DNA of 64,000 bases from the NCBI RefSeq assembly GCF_002149965.1, contig NZ_MSQB01000007.1, forward strand, positions 1 through 64,000, given 5' to 3'. The translations under genes were made by a program, and so were the position numbers. This document shows positions 8,398 to 17,007 of this stretch, one piece after another. How positions within the stretch are numbered: the first letter of the stretch is position 1; every line of letters starts with the position of its first letter. Below the pieces are notes generated by a model. It was given only the letters and a program-made list of their open reading frames with translations, did not search any database and was not told the origin of the DNA. Origin of the DNA: Novosphingobium panipatense. Its GTDB lineage: Bacteria; Pseudomonadota; Alphaproteobacteria; Sphingomonadales; Sphingomonadaceae.

Positions 8398-9519
8398 CTA
8401 AAGCAGGGACAGTTGCCCGTCCCGTGGCGGCGGCGCTTCGTTTTCGCCGCGCTCCAGCGCGGAGAGCGTCAGGCCCATGAGGCGGATCGGCTGGGGCAGC
8501 GGCAGCAATTCTTCCAGCAGCGCATGGCCGATGCCGCCGAACTCGGCCTTGTCGGCCACGAAGTGATGCATCGACCTTGCGCGGGTGAGCGTGGTGAAGT
8601 CGGCATAGCGCAGTTTCAGCGTCACCGTGCGGCCGCGGGTTTCGGCGCGTTCCACCCGGCCCCAGACCACGTCGACGATCGTGTCCAGCGTGTCGCGCAG
8701 GGCCTCGGCGGTCTCGATATTGTCGAAGAAAGTGCGCTCGCCGCCGACGGACTTGCGGGGCCGATTGGCCCGGACCTGCCGCAGGTCCACTCCGCGTGCC
8801 GCCTGGAACAGATATTCCGCGAAGCTGCCGAACTGGGCGCGCAGGAAGGCGAGGTCCTTGGCGCGCAAGTCCGCGCCGGTCTCTATGCCGAGCCGCGCCA
8901 TCTTCTCCGCCCCGCGCGGGCCGACGCCGTGGAAGCGCCGCACCGGCAGTCCCGCCACGAAATCGGCGCCCTGGCCGGGGCGGATCACGCAGAGTCCGTC
9001 GGGCTTGTTCTGGTCGCTGGCGAGCTTGGCGAGGAATTTGTTGTAGGAAACCCCGGCGCTGGCGGTCAGGCCCGTTTCGGCCTTGATGCGGCGGCGGATC
9101 TCCTCGGCGATGCGGGTGGCCGAGCCGATGCCCTTGAGGTCGGCGGTGACGTCCAAGTAGGCCTCGTCCAGCGAGAGCGGTTCGACGTGCGGGGTATAGT
9201 CGTGGAAGATCGCGCGGATCTGCTGGCTCACCGCGCGGTAGACTTCGAAGCGCGGCTTGCAGAAGATCAGGTCCGGGCAGAGGCGCAGGGCGCGGGCGGA
9301 AGGCATGGCCGAACGGACCCCGAAAGTGCGGGCCTCGTAGCTGGCCGCCGCCACCACGCCGCGCCGGGAGGAACCGCCCACGGCCACCGGCTTGCCGCGC
9401 AGCGCGGGATCGTCGCGCTGTTCGACGCTGGCGTAGAAGGCATCCATGTCGACATGGATCACCTTGCGCAGGCCGTCCGCTTCCTCTTCGGCGGTCGATT
9501 CGGTTTCGCGCGATGCCAT
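8398..9519 (-). CDS. dinB: DNA polymerase IV (Y family)
   Basis: The 373-aa translesion polymerase has HVDMDAFYASVEQRDDP (first catalytic Asp), VVAAASYEARTFGVRSAMP, and LSLDEAYLDVT with the catalytic Asp-Glu pair. A helix-hairpin-helix region (RFHGVGPRGAEKMARLGI) and the little-finger domain follow. The C-terminal QLSLL may be a beta-clamp-binding motif. The family length is normal. The start is 51 bp from the divergent MFS gene. I see no obvious LexA box, though I could not scan exhaustively. Confidence 0.95.
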   Translation of the reverse strand: MASRETESTAEEEADGLRKVIHVDMDAFYASVEQRDDPALRGKPVAVGGSSRRGVVAAASYEARTFGVRSAMPSARALRLCPDLIFCKPRFEVYRAVSQQIRAIFHDYTPHVEPLSLDEAYLDVTADLKGIGSATRIAEEIRRRIKAETGLTASAGVSYNKFLAKLASDQNKPDGLCVIRPGQGADFVAGLPVRRFHGVGPRGAEKMARLGIETGADLRAKDLAFLRAQFGSFAEYLFQAARGVDLRQVRANRPRKSVGGERTFFDNIETAEALRDTLDTIVDVVWGRVERAETRGRTVTLKLRYADFTTLTRARSMHHFVADKAEFGGIGHALLEELLPLPQPIRLMGLTLSALERGENEAPPPRDGQLSLL

Positions 9520-9569
9520 CCCGGCGATATAGGGCCGATATCGGCAAAAGCGCCATCCGAGGCGTGAAA

Positions 9570-10868
9570 ATGCTGGCCAGTGCGGCCGCAGTGCTGCATG
9601 CGCCGGACATGACCTCCGACACAGCGAATCCCGCACCCTTTCCGATGCGGGGGGTCGAGTTCGTCGTCCTCATGGCCGCGCTTCAGGCTCTTCAGGCGCT
9701 CTCGATCGATATCATGTTGCCCGCCCTTGGCGAGATCAGCCGCGACCTTTCGGTGCCGGATCCGAACCAGCGCCAGCTGATCGTAGGCGTGTTCCTGATC
9801 TGCACCGGGCTGGGCTCGCTGTTCCCCGGCGCCATCGCCGACCGCTACGGGCGCCGCCCGGTGCTGCTTTTCGCGACGGCGGCCTATGTGCTGAGCGCGC
9901 TGGCCTGCGCGCTGGTCACCAGCTTCCCGATGATGCTGGCGGCGCGGGCGGTGTCGGGCCTGTGTACTTCGGCGCTGATGGTCATGCCGATGACCGTCAT
10001 CCGCGACCGTTTCGAGGGCGATCGCATGGCCAGCATGCAGTCGCTGGTCTCGATGACCTTCATGGTCGTGCCGATGATCGCGCCGATGGTGGGGCAGGGG
10101 GTGATGCTGGTGGCGGGCTGGCGCTGGATCTTCGGCCTGATCGCCGTGCTGGGCGCCTGCGTCTGCGTCTGGACCGCGCTGCGCTTGCCTGAGACGCTCC
10201 ATCCCGACTACCGGCAGGAAATCCGCCCGAAGGTGATCGCCGCCAACATGGCGCTCACCCTGCGCACGCGCGAGGCGGTGGGCTACCTGTTCGGCGTGGC
10301 TTTCGTGCAGGGCGCGATGTTCGGCTATATCAACAGCGCGCAGCAGCTGGTGGCGGAGCACTTCGGGGCCGGCTTTTTCTTCCCGGCGGTGTTCGGCGGC
10401 ATGGCGCTGGTCATGGCCTCGACCAACTTCGTCAACTCGCGGATCGTCCAGCGTTTCGGCGCCCGGCGCGTCTCGCAGACGGCGCTGTTCGGCTATATCG
10501 CCAGTTCGCTGCTGCACTTCGTGCTGGCGCTGAACGGCGAGACGCTGTGGGTCTTCATCCCGCTCATGACGTTTTCGATGTGCATGATGAGCTTCATCGG
10601 CTCGAACTTCCAGTCGATCGCGATCCAGCCTTTCGCCCGCACGGCGGGGGCGGCGGCCTCGATCATGTCGTTCGTGCGGATGGTGATGGGATCGGTGCTC
10701 GGCGCGCTAATCGGCCAGGCCTATGACGGCACGCCGCGCCCGATCCTGGCCTCGATGGTGGTGGCGGGGCTGACGGCGCTGATCTTCGTGCTCTATTCGG
10801 AACGCGGAAAGCTGTTCCGGCGCCTCAATTACCCTCCGGGCTATTACGCGGCGGGCAAGCGTCCCTGA
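9570..10868 (+). CDS. MFS multidrug exporter, Bcr/CflA type
   Basis: The 432-aa protein has about 12 membrane segments. It shows ALQALSIDIMLPALGEI and the MFS loop IADRYGRRPVLLF, both typical of the Bcr/CflA drug:proton antiporters. The preferred start is the ATG at 9570, preceded by GAGGCG at good spacing; MTSDTANP at 9609 is an alternative with no clear ribosome site. A GC hairpin follows the stop. The substrate is unknown. Confidence 0.87.
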   Translation: MLASAAAVLHAPDMTSDTANPAPFPMRGVEFVVLMAALQALQALSIDIMLPALGEISRDLSVPDPNQRQLIVGVFLICTGLGSLFPGAIADRYGRRPVLLFATAAYVLSALACALVTSFPMMLAARAVSGLCTSALMVMPMTVIRDRFEGDRMASMQSLVSMTFMVVPMIAPMVGQGVMLVAGWRWIFGLIAVLGACVCVWTALRLPETLHPDYRQEIRPKVIAANMALTLRTREAVGYLFGVAFVQGAMFGYINSAQQLVAEHFGAGFFFPAVFGGMALVMASTNFVNSRIVQRFGARRVSQTALFGYIASSLLHFVLALNGETLWVFIPLMTFSMCMMSFIGSNFQSIAIQPFARTAGAAASIMSFVRMVMGSVLGALIGQAYDGTPRPILASMVVAGLTALIFVLYSERGKLFRRLNYPPGYYAAGKRP

Positions 10869-10874
10869 GGTGAT

Positions 10875-10897
10875 GGGGGGCGTAATCGCCCCCCGTT
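10875..10897. terminator. Hairpin between convergent genes
   Basis: GGGGGGCG, a TAAT loop and CGCCCCCC form a strong stem between the stop of the MFS gene and the stop of the 49-aa gene on the other strand. The T-tract is short, so termination is inferred from position and structure. Confidence 0.65.
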
Positions 10898-10903
10898 CCT
10901 ATG

Positions 10904-11053
10904 CTAGACCGCTCGGCCGCCCCGGAACAGCTGGACGAGGCCGACGACGATGGCGATCACCAGCAGGACGTGGATCAGCGCGCTGGAAACGTGGAACACC
11001 ACGAAGCCCAGCAGCCAGAGGACCAGCAGCACGGCGGCGATGGTGAAGAGCAT
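10904..11053 (-). CDS. 49-aa membrane protein (lmo0937/DUF5670-like)
   Basis: This tiny gene reads MLFTIAAVLLVLWLLGF, continues through a second hydrophobic segment (LIHVLLVIAIVVGLVQLF) and ends RGGRAV. That two-helix pattern with a basic tail matches the small lmo0937-type membrane proteins often induced in stress. AGGGAGAAT precedes the ATG at good spacing, which supports real translation. The function is unknown. Confidence 0.8.
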   Translation of the reverse strand: MLFTIAAVLLVLWLLGFVVFHVSSALIHVLLVIAIVVGLVQLFRGGRAV

Positions 11054-11580
11054 GGCTATTCTCCCTAATTGTTACGAAATGTAAACGCGCGGGCCGCGGG
11101 GAGGCTCCCATCCTTTCGCCGTAGTTTTCATGGTGTTCGTGGCAGACGGCTGTCTGGTCGGGCCATGCAATCGGTTCGTCTCAGACGCGGCGCGGGGCGG
11201 CAGGTCGGCGGAGTCGGACGGCTTGCCCGCCGCTCCGAGTCGCGGCACCGTCACCTTGCGACCGCGAATCGCCCTTGAGGGCATTCCGCCGCGAGTCTTT
11301 CGGGTCCACCGCCCTCGCAGAGCCGCAACAGGGCCGCGAGGGGAAACGCCGGGGTTCATTCTCCAAGGATGTAGAAGAGGGCCATCCTTTGGAGATCTCT
11401 CCGCCGTCATCCTGAACTTGTTTAGCTTCGCTGGCCTTCGGCTCAGGATCCATCTTGCCGATGGAACGGCCGTTGATGGTCAGAAATGGATCCTGAGCCG
11501 AAGGCCAGCGAAGCTAAACAAGTTCAGGATGACAAGTGTCTGGCGCAGGAGTCGTGAGGGAAGATCGGCCTTCCCTTGCC
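11054..11580. other. Gene-free region upstream of a 49-aa gene, containing a large inverted repeat
   Basis: No convincing gene is visible in these 527 bp. Open frames on both strands cross the inverted repeat and have no family likeness. The first 60 bp probably hold the promoter of the 49-aa gene. The rest is dominated by the 48-bp inverted repeat at 11406-11533, just downstream of the crtB stop. Confidence 0.7.
11406..11533. repeat. Perfect 48-bp inverted repeat with 32-nt spacer
   Basis: Arms 11406-11453 and 11486-11533 are exact reverse complements, beginning GTCATCCTGAACTTG and ending CTCAGGATCCAT. The stem would be very stable and lies 48 bp after the crtB stop, so it may act as a terminator or 3' stabiliser. 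It looks like a dispersed intergenic repeat or MITE-like element. No flanking duplication is obvious. Confidence 0.9.
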
Positions 11581-12603
11581 TCAGGCCCGGGACAGCGCGC
11601 GCAGTTCCCGGCGCGACAGGGTGGGGCGGGGCGCTTCGCTTTCCGGTTCGTTGGCGGTGCGGGCTTCCTGCAAGGCTGCCCAGACATGGGCCAGCTTCTC
11701 GCTGCGGGTCGTGCTGACCCGGTGATCCCAGGCATGGGCGCCGAGCCGCTCCACCTCGCGGGCTATACCGCCGTAGATGTTCGCGGCCGAGAGCACGGCC
11801 CAGCGTTGACGGAAGGCCAGTCTCGTCGCCCCCGCGCGGGCCGATCCCTCGTAGTCCCGCGCCAGGGCACAGGCGCGGGCGATCATCGGCACCAGGGCGT
11901 GGCGGTAGTGCGGCTTGGTGACTTCGCCGGGGGGAATGTCCGCCTCCACCAGCCATTCGACCGGCAGGTAGCAGCGCCCATTGGCATCGTCTTCCCAGAC
12001 GTCGCGCACGATATTGGCGATCTGGAAGGCGATGCCGAGGTCGCAGGCGCGGTCGAGCGTATCGTCGTCCCCGGGCGCGACGCCCATGACGGCGGCCATC
12101 ATCACCCCCACCGCCCCGGCGACATGGTAGCAGTAGCGCAGCATGTCCGCCTCGGAGCGCGGGCGCCAGTCGGCGGCGTCGAGGGCGAAGCCCGCCAGTA
12201 CGTCGTCCACCATGGCGGCGGTCAGCGGCACTTCGCGCATGAGCTGGCCGAGCGCGTCGAAAGCAGGCGTGCCGGTGCTTTCGCCCGCCATGGCCAGTTC
12301 GGTCAGGGTGCGGATCGTCGCCAGCCGGTCTTCGGGGGAGAGCCGGGTGCCGAGGCGCACCGGGCCGATGGCGTGGCCATGGTCCTGCTCGTCGGCAATG
12401 TCGTCGCAGGCGCGGCACCAGGCATAGAGCAGCCAGACCCGCTCGCGCGTTTCGCGGTCGAACAGGCGGCTGGCGGCGGCGAAGCTCTTCGATCCCTTGC
12501 GGATCGACCGGCGCGCCTCCTTGACGAGGCGCGCGCGGTCCAGCGCTCCGGGACGGACGGCGGCGCCGCTCAGGGCCGCTTCGAGCAGCTTCTCAGTCGG
12601 CAC
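11581..12603 (-). CDS. crtB: Phytoene synthase
   Basis: This 340-aa enzyme condenses two geranylgeranyl diphosphates to phytoene, the first carotenoid step. Both Asp-rich magnesium-binding motifs are visible: CRACDDIADEQ near residue 65 and ANIVRDVWEDDANGRCYLP near residue 195. The protein opens with an extended N-terminus from a GTG codon and then has RRSIRKGSKSFAAASRLFD. It is the last gene of the operon crtY-crtI-DUF1851-LOG-crtB, 57 bp after the LOG gene, and is followed by a perfect 48-bp inverted repeat. Confidence 0.95.
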   Translation of the reverse strand: MPTEKLLEAALSGAAVRPGALDRARLVKEARRSIRKGSKSFAAASRLFDRETRERVWLLYAWCRACDDIADEQDHGHAIGPVRLGTRLSPEDRLATIRTLTELAMAGESTGTPAFDALGQLMREVPLTAAMVDDVLAGFALDAADWRPRSEADMLRYCYHVAGAVGVMMAAVMGVAPGDDDTLDRACDLGIAFQIANIVRDVWEDDANGRCYLPVEWLVEADIPPGEVTKPHYRHALVPMIARACALARDYEGSARAGATRLAFRQRWAVLSAANIYGGIAREVERLGAHAWDHRVSTTRSEKLAHVWAALQEARTANEPESEAPRPTLSRRELRALSRA

Positions 12604-12660
12604 CGGCAGGCCTCGCCGAAGACCGGCCCGAAGACTGGCCCAGAGACCGCCCAGGAAACC

Positions 12661-13257
12661 TCACAGCGTGCTGGCGTCCATCTTGACGATCGGGACGATC
12701 GGTTCGTGGGCTTCCATGCGTTCCAGCAGGAGGTCGAGTTCGCTTTCCGCCAGGATGATGCCCTGATGGGCGGGGCGCACGAAGCCGACTTCGGCCATGT
12801 GGCGGTTGAAGGCGAGCAACCCGTCGTAGAAACCGAAGGAATTGAGCACGCCGACCGGCTTGTCGTGATAGCCGAGCTGGGCCCAGCTGACCGCTTCCCA
12901 CAGTTCGTCCATGGTGCCGACGCCGCCGGGCAGGACCAGGAATCCGTCCGACAGGCGGGTGAATTCGGCCTTGCGCTCGTGCATGGTCTTGACGACGTGA
13001 AGCTCGGTGCAGTCGTGGTTGGCCACTTCGCCGCCCTTGCCGTTCGCGCCGGTGAGCGCTTCGGGGATCACGCCGATCACTTCGCCGCCCTGTTCCAGCG
13101 CACCGGCCGCGACCGCGCCCATCAGGCCGAGGCGGCCGCCGCCATAGACCACCCCCACGCCGCGCGCGGCAAGGGCGGCGCCCACGTCGCGGGCAAGCTG
13201 GACGTAGCGGGGATCGGCGGGGGTGGCGGAGCCGCAGTAGACGGCGATACGTTTCAT
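12661..13257 (-). CDS. LOG-family (TIGR00730) phosphoribohydrolase-like protein
   Basis: The 198-aa protein has the LOG signature: RIAVYCGSATPADPRY, VYGGGRLGLMGAVA, MHERKAEF, and PGGVGTMDELWE (PGGxGTxxE). LOG proteins cleave cytokinin-riboside or other nucleoside 5'-monophosphates at the N-glycosidic bond. A GTG one codon upstream could also serve as start. It lies inside the carotenoid operon between a DUF1851-like gene and crtB. The link to pigment synthesis is not explained by known biochemistry. Confidence 0.9.
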   Translation of the reverse strand: MKRIAVYCGSATPADPRYVQLARDVGAALAARGVGVVYGGGRLGLMGAVAAGALEQGGEVIGVIPEALTGANGKGGEVANHDCTELHVVKTMHERKAEFTRLSDGFLVLPGGVGTMDELWEAVSWAQLGYHDKPVGVLNSFGFYDGLLAFNRHMAEVGFVRPAHQGIILAESELDLLLERMEAHEPIVPIVKMDASTL

Positions 13258-13260
13258 CAC

Positions 13261-13695
13261 TCAGGTAGCCTTCAGTTGCACCCGCGCGCCGTCCGGCAGA
13301 TCACGGGTCTGCCGGGCGAGGTCGCCGGTCAGGTAGATCAGGTCGACGAGGTCGATCCTGACCAGATTTTCGGGCTCATAGTCGCCCGACAGGATTGCGG
13401 AAAGCGTGCGGCTATAGACTTCCCCGAGCGCGGTGAAGCCGAGCCGCTGCGTGGCGGCCTCCACCAGTGCATCGGCGCGCCAGATCGCCCTGGTTTCCGC
13501 GCTGGCCATATGGGTCTGCGCGGCGGCTTCGTCGCCAAGGCGCGTCACGGCGAGAATATCGGGATCGACGTAATGGTAGATGCCCTTGGCGTCGATCGCC
13601 AGGACATGGCCCATCAGGCTATGCGCCACGTCCTCGGCGAATTCCACGCCGGTCCAGCCCCAGGCGGTGTTGAGGGCATGGACCAGGTGGCTCAC
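13261..13695 (-). CDS. DUF1851-like (Tdi1 C-terminal-like) protein in the carotenoid operon
   Basis: This 144-aa gene starts at a GTG that overlaps the crtI stop as GTGA, so it is probably translationally coupled. The middle reads AHSLMGHVLAIDAKGIYHYV. The C-terminal half has QRLGFTALGEVYSRTLSAIL and then GDYEPENLVRIDLVDLIYL, which resembles the LG..DEvYGf.PaLalGG...eNL.kv pattern of DUF1851, a family that includes type VI immunity proteins. No toxin gene is adjacent. Function is unknown, and the family call is by eye. Confidence 0.7.
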   Translation of the reverse strand: MSHLVHALNTAWGWTGVEFAEDVAHSLMGHVLAIDAKGIYHYVDPDILAVTRLGDEAAAQTHMASAETRAIWRADALVEAATQRLGFTALGEVYSRTLSAILSGDYEPENLVRIDLVDLIYLTGDLARQTRDLPDGARVQLKAT

Positions 13696-15170
13696 TTCAG
13701 CCCCTCCAGCATGAGCTTCGCGGTGGCCTTGGCCGATCCGACGACACCCGGAATGCCGGCGCCGGGATGGGTGCCTGCCCCGACGAGGTAGAAGTTCCTC
13801 AGCTTGTCGTCGCGGTTGTGCCCGCGGAAGTACGCGCTCTGGGTCAGCAGCGGTTCTAGGCTGAAGCCGTTGCCCCTGTAGGCGCCGAGGTCCGCCTCGA
13901 AGTCCGGCGGGGCATAGTGGAATTTCGTGACGATGCGGTCGTCGATATCCGGGATCAGGCGGCGGCCGACTTCGGCCAGCACGCGCTTTTCGAGGATCGG
14001 GCCGACTTCCGCCCAGTCGATCGGCAGCTTGCCCATGTTGGCCACCGGGACGAGCGCGTAGAACGTGCTCTTTCCGGCCGGGGCCAGCGAGGGGTCGGTG
14101 ACGGTCGGGTGGTGGAGATAGATCGAGAAGTCGCGCGGCAGCACGCCGTGCTCGAAGATGTCGTCGAGCAGGCCCTTGTAGCGCGGGCCGAACAGGATCG
14201 TGTGGTGCGGGATGCCCGGCCAGGTGCCTTCGAGGCCGAAGTGGACGACGAAGAGGCTGGGCGAGAAGCGCTTCTGCTTGAGCTTGTGCGCCATGTCGCG
14301 GCCGCGCTGGTTCCCGGACAGCAGGTCGCGGTAGGTATGCATGATATCGCCATTGCTGGCGATGGCATCGAAGCGCTGTTTCCAGCCGCTTTCCGTCTCG
14401 ACTTCGGTAACCTGATCGCCCAGCGTGTGGATCTGCGCGACTTTCTCGCCCAGTCGCAGTTCGCCGCCGAGCCGCTGGAACAGCCGGGCCATGCCCTGCG
14501 CCAGCTTGTTGGTGCCGCCGCGCGCCCACCAGACGCCGCCGTCCTTTTCCAGCTTGTGGATCAGCGCGTAGATCGCGCTGGTGGTCATCGGATTGCCGCC
14601 GACCAGCAGGGTGTGGAACGAGAGCGCCTGCCGGAGGTGCTCGTCCTTCACATAGTGGCTGACCATCGAATAGACCGAGCGCCAGGCCTGGTAGCGGGCG
14701 AGCGCGGGGGCGGCCTTGATCATGCTGGAAAAGTCCAGGAAGGCCTCGTGCCCGAGCTTGACGTAGCCTTCCTGATAGACCCCGGCGGCATAGCGCAGGA
14801 ATTCGTCGTATCCGGCCATGTCCTTGGGGGCCACGCGGTCGATCTCGCGCCGCAGGGCCAGTTCGTCGTTCGAGTAGTCGAAGGTGACCCCGTCGGTCCA
14901 GTTGAGGCGGTAGAACGGCATGACCGGCATCAGGTCTACGTCGTCGGCAATATCCTGCGAGGACAGCGTCCAGAGTTCGCGCAGGGCATCGGGATCGGTG
15001 ATGACGGTAGGCCCGGCATCGAAAGTGAAGCCGTCCCTCTCCCAGGCGTAGGCGCGGCCGCCCACTTTGTCGCGCGCCTCGACCAGCGTGGTTTCGATCC
15101 CGGCGCTCTGCAGGCGGATGGCGAGGGCGAGGCCGCCGAAGCCCGCCCCGATGACGCAGGCCTTCTTCAT
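13692..15170 (-). CDS. crtI: Phytoene desaturase
   Basis: The 492-aa flavoenzyme introduces double bonds into phytoene to give lycopene. The N-terminal dinucleotide-binding fold is VIGAGFGGLALAIRL, followed by EARDKVGGRAYAWE and FDAGPTVITDP. The C-terminal bacterial desaturase signature is LVGAGTHPGAGIPGVVGSAK. Its ATG overlaps the crtY stop (ATGA) and its stop overlaps the next gene (GTGA). Length is normal for CrtI. Confidence 0.96.
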   Translation of the reverse strand: MKKACVIGAGFGGLALAIRLQSAGIETTLVEARDKVGGRAYAWERDGFTFDAGPTVITDPDALRELWTLSSQDIADDVDLMPVMPFYRLNWTDGVTFDYSNDELALRREIDRVAPKDMAGYDEFLRYAAGVYQEGYVKLGHEAFLDFSSMIKAAPALARYQAWRSVYSMVSHYVKDEHLRQALSFHTLLVGGNPMTTSAIYALIHKLEKDGGVWWARGGTNKLAQGMARLFQRLGGELRLGEKVAQIHTLGDQVTEVETESGWKQRFDAIASNGDIMHTYRDLLSGNQRGRDMAHKLKQKRFSPSLFVVHFGLEGTWPGIPHHTILFGPRYKGLLDDIFEHGVLPRDFSIYLHHPTVTDPSLAPAGKSTFYALVPVANMGKLPIDWAEVGPILEKRVLAEVGRRLIPDIDDRIVTKFHYAPPDFEADLGAYRGNGFSLEPLLTQSAYFRGHNRDDKLRNFYLVGAGTHPGAGIPGVVGSAKATAKLMLEGLK

Positions 15171-16366
15171 CGCAGGTCGCCCGCGCGGCCAAGCGGTGCG
15201 AGCGGATAGCCGCGCCCCGCCAGGCTGGCCATTGCCGCGCCTACCGGCACCGGCGGTTTGCCCGCCAGCACCCGCGCCATGTCGGCCAGACCCGGACGGC
15301 CTGCATAAAAGCGTTCGATGAGCCCTTCGGGCAGCGTGTAGAAGCGCTCAAGCACTGCCCGGCGTTCCTCCGGGCGAGCGGCCCCGAACAGCATGCGCGT
15401 CAACATCCGGTAGAAGCGCCCCCCGCGCCAGTGATTTGCGGCCCATGAATGACTCCTCCTTCCTAGGCTGACGCCGGAGAGGTTGTCGAGAGTGGTCAGG
15501 TGCATGGCAAATCTTACAGCATCGGGAAAGGAATAGGATGTCATCGGATTGACGAGCGCGGCCCGCGTTCCGGCACGGGCAACGCCGGGGTCGGGCGCGG
15601 AGTTCCAGAATTTCTCGAAATCGCCGCCCGCGATCACCGGCAGCACGCCGGTTTCCTCATAAGTGACGGAATCGATGTGCCAACCCATGGCATCGGCGTA
15701 ATCCCCCACCCGTTTGCGCAGCACCGGCAGGTCGAGGCGGGGATCGTCCGAATAATAGGTGTCCTCGACGAAGACCTCGCGCGGGGAAAAGGGCAGGCAA
15801 TAGACGAAGCGGTAGCCGTCCAGCTGATCCACGCGTGCGTCCATCACCACCGGCCGCTCCAGCCCGTGGGGAACCGAAAGGCGCAGCATCCGCCCCAGGA
15901 ACTTCTGCCAGCCGCCGGTCATATGCGGCAACCCGCGTATGCCGCGCGCGTCGATCACTGCCCCGGCGGCAATGGTCCTGCCATCGGCCAGTGCGACCCT
16001 GTCCGGGCTCGCCTCGGCGACTTGCGCGCCGGTCAGCAGGGCATTCGCGCCCAGTGCCGCGCGGACCAGAGCATCGAGCCGCTCGCTCGTCACGCTGGCA
16101 TAAGGCGTGGAGAGCAGGCGCGAATGGCCTGGGAAATGGACCTCGTACCCGCTCCATCGCCGCGCGATCAGCGGCTCCACCAGGTCGCGGTGCGCGGGCG
16201 CGACGTCGGTTTCGAAGAAGGACCAGACATGGTCGCCGCCCAGCCGGTCCTCCTGCTCGACAAGCAGGATCCGCAGGTCCGGCCGATACCGGTTCATGGC
16301 GAGCGCGATCAGCGATCCGGCAAGGCCGCCGCCCAAAATTGCCAGATCTGAGGAAAAATTGGCCAT
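15167..16366 (-). CDS. crtY: Lycopene beta-cyclase
   Basis: The 399-aa protein cyclises lycopene ends to beta-rings. It begins MANFSSDLAILGGGLAGSLI, a FAD-binding fold typical of CrtY, and has VIDARGIRG, FVEDTYYSD and NPMTSYSFPDAVRFA, all matching bacterial CrtY landmarks. The frame stays open upstream to 16492, but this ATG fits the family. It is the first gene of the carotenoid operon and diverges from an acetyltransferase gene 67 bp away, where the operon promoter should lie. Confidence 0.93.
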   Translation of the reverse strand: MANFSSDLAILGGGLAGSLIALAMNRYRPDLRILLVEQEDRLGGDHVWSFFETDVAPAHRDLVEPLIARRWSGYEVHFPGHSRLLSTPYASVTSERLDALVRAALGANALLTGAQVAEASPDRVALADGRTIAAGAVIDARGIRGLPHMTGGWQKFLGRMLRLSVPHGLERPVVMDARVDQLDGYRFVYCLPFSPREVFVEDTYYSDDPRLDLPVLRKRVGDYADAMGWHIDSVTYEETGVLPVIAGGDFEKFWNSAPDPGVARAGTRAALVNPMTSYSFPDAVRFAMHLTTLDNLSGVSLGRRSHSWAANHWRGGRFYRMLTRMLFGAARPEERRAVLERFYTLPEGLIERFYAGRPGLADMARVLAGKPPVPVGAAMASLAGRGYPLAPLGRAGDLR

Positions 16367-16433
16367 CGAATACCGTTTAAGAGCAGGTTGTGCCTGCCGC
16401 AACTTGGCAGGGCGGGGGCTTTGCTGCATTGTC

Positions 16434-16994
16434 ATGACAATGACCGAGGAATTGACCGTCTGCGGCGCTTCTATCGAAGACGCGGCAGGCATTACCGAGA
16501 TCTATGCACATTATGTGCTCGAAAGTACCGCAACTTTCGAGACGGACCCGCCCGACCTTGCCGAAAGCGCGCGCCGGATCCGCGATATCGCCGATAGCGG
16601 CTATCCCTTCCTGGTCGTGCGCGAGGTTGACGAAGCGGGCGGTGAGGGCCGGGTCCTCGGCTTCGGTTACGCCCATCGCTACGGGCCGCGCGTCGGTTAT
16701 CGCTACAGCGTGGAAACCACGATCTTCGTGGCGCCGGACTGCATCGGCCGGGGCATCGGCGGGCGGCTGCTGGCCAGCTTGCTGGACGAATGCGAAGCGC
16801 GGGGGTTCCGGCAGGCTTTCGCCGTCATCGCGGAGAGCGAACCGGCCTCCGTGGTGCTTCACGCCCGCGCCGGTTTCCGGCCGGTAGGTACGCTGGACCG
16901 GGCGGGCTGGAAGCACGGCAAGTGGCTCGACGTCTTCATCATGCAGCGCCAGCTTGGAGAGGGCGACCAGACCCTGCCGGAAATGCAATCCTGA
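16434..16994 (+). CDS. Phosphinothricin-type N-acetyltransferase (GNAT)
   Basis: This 186-aa sequence matches the Pat/Bar-like acetyltransferases: ITEIYAHYVLESTATFET, GYRYSVETTIFVAPDCIGRG, SVVLHARAGFRPVGTL and WKHGKWLDVFIMQRQL. Homologues acetylate phosphinothricin, methionine sulfone/sulfoximine or related amino acids. Two ATG codons (16434 and 16440) are possible starts. It diverges from crtY. Confidence 0.88.
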   Translation: MTMTEELTVCGASIEDAAGITEIYAHYVLESTATFETDPPDLAESARRIRDIADSGYPFLVVREVDEAGGEGRVLGFGYAHRYGPRVGYRYSVETTIFVAPDCIGRGIGGRLLASLLDECEARGFRQAFAVIAESEPASVVLHARAGFRPVGTLDRAGWKHGKWLDVFIMQRQLGEGDQTLPEMQS

Positions 16995-17007
16995 GCGGGA
17001 GGCCTGT

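Noticed and set aside
11130..11717. 195-aa plus-strand frame near crtB
   Set aside because: It is built mainly from the 48-bp inverted repeat and an antisense portion of crtB, without family motifs.
11536..13791. Long open frame on the plus strand opposite crtB, LOG and the DUF1851-like gene
   Set aside because: It lies antisense to recognisable genes, shows no family motif, and high GC makes long antisense frames common.
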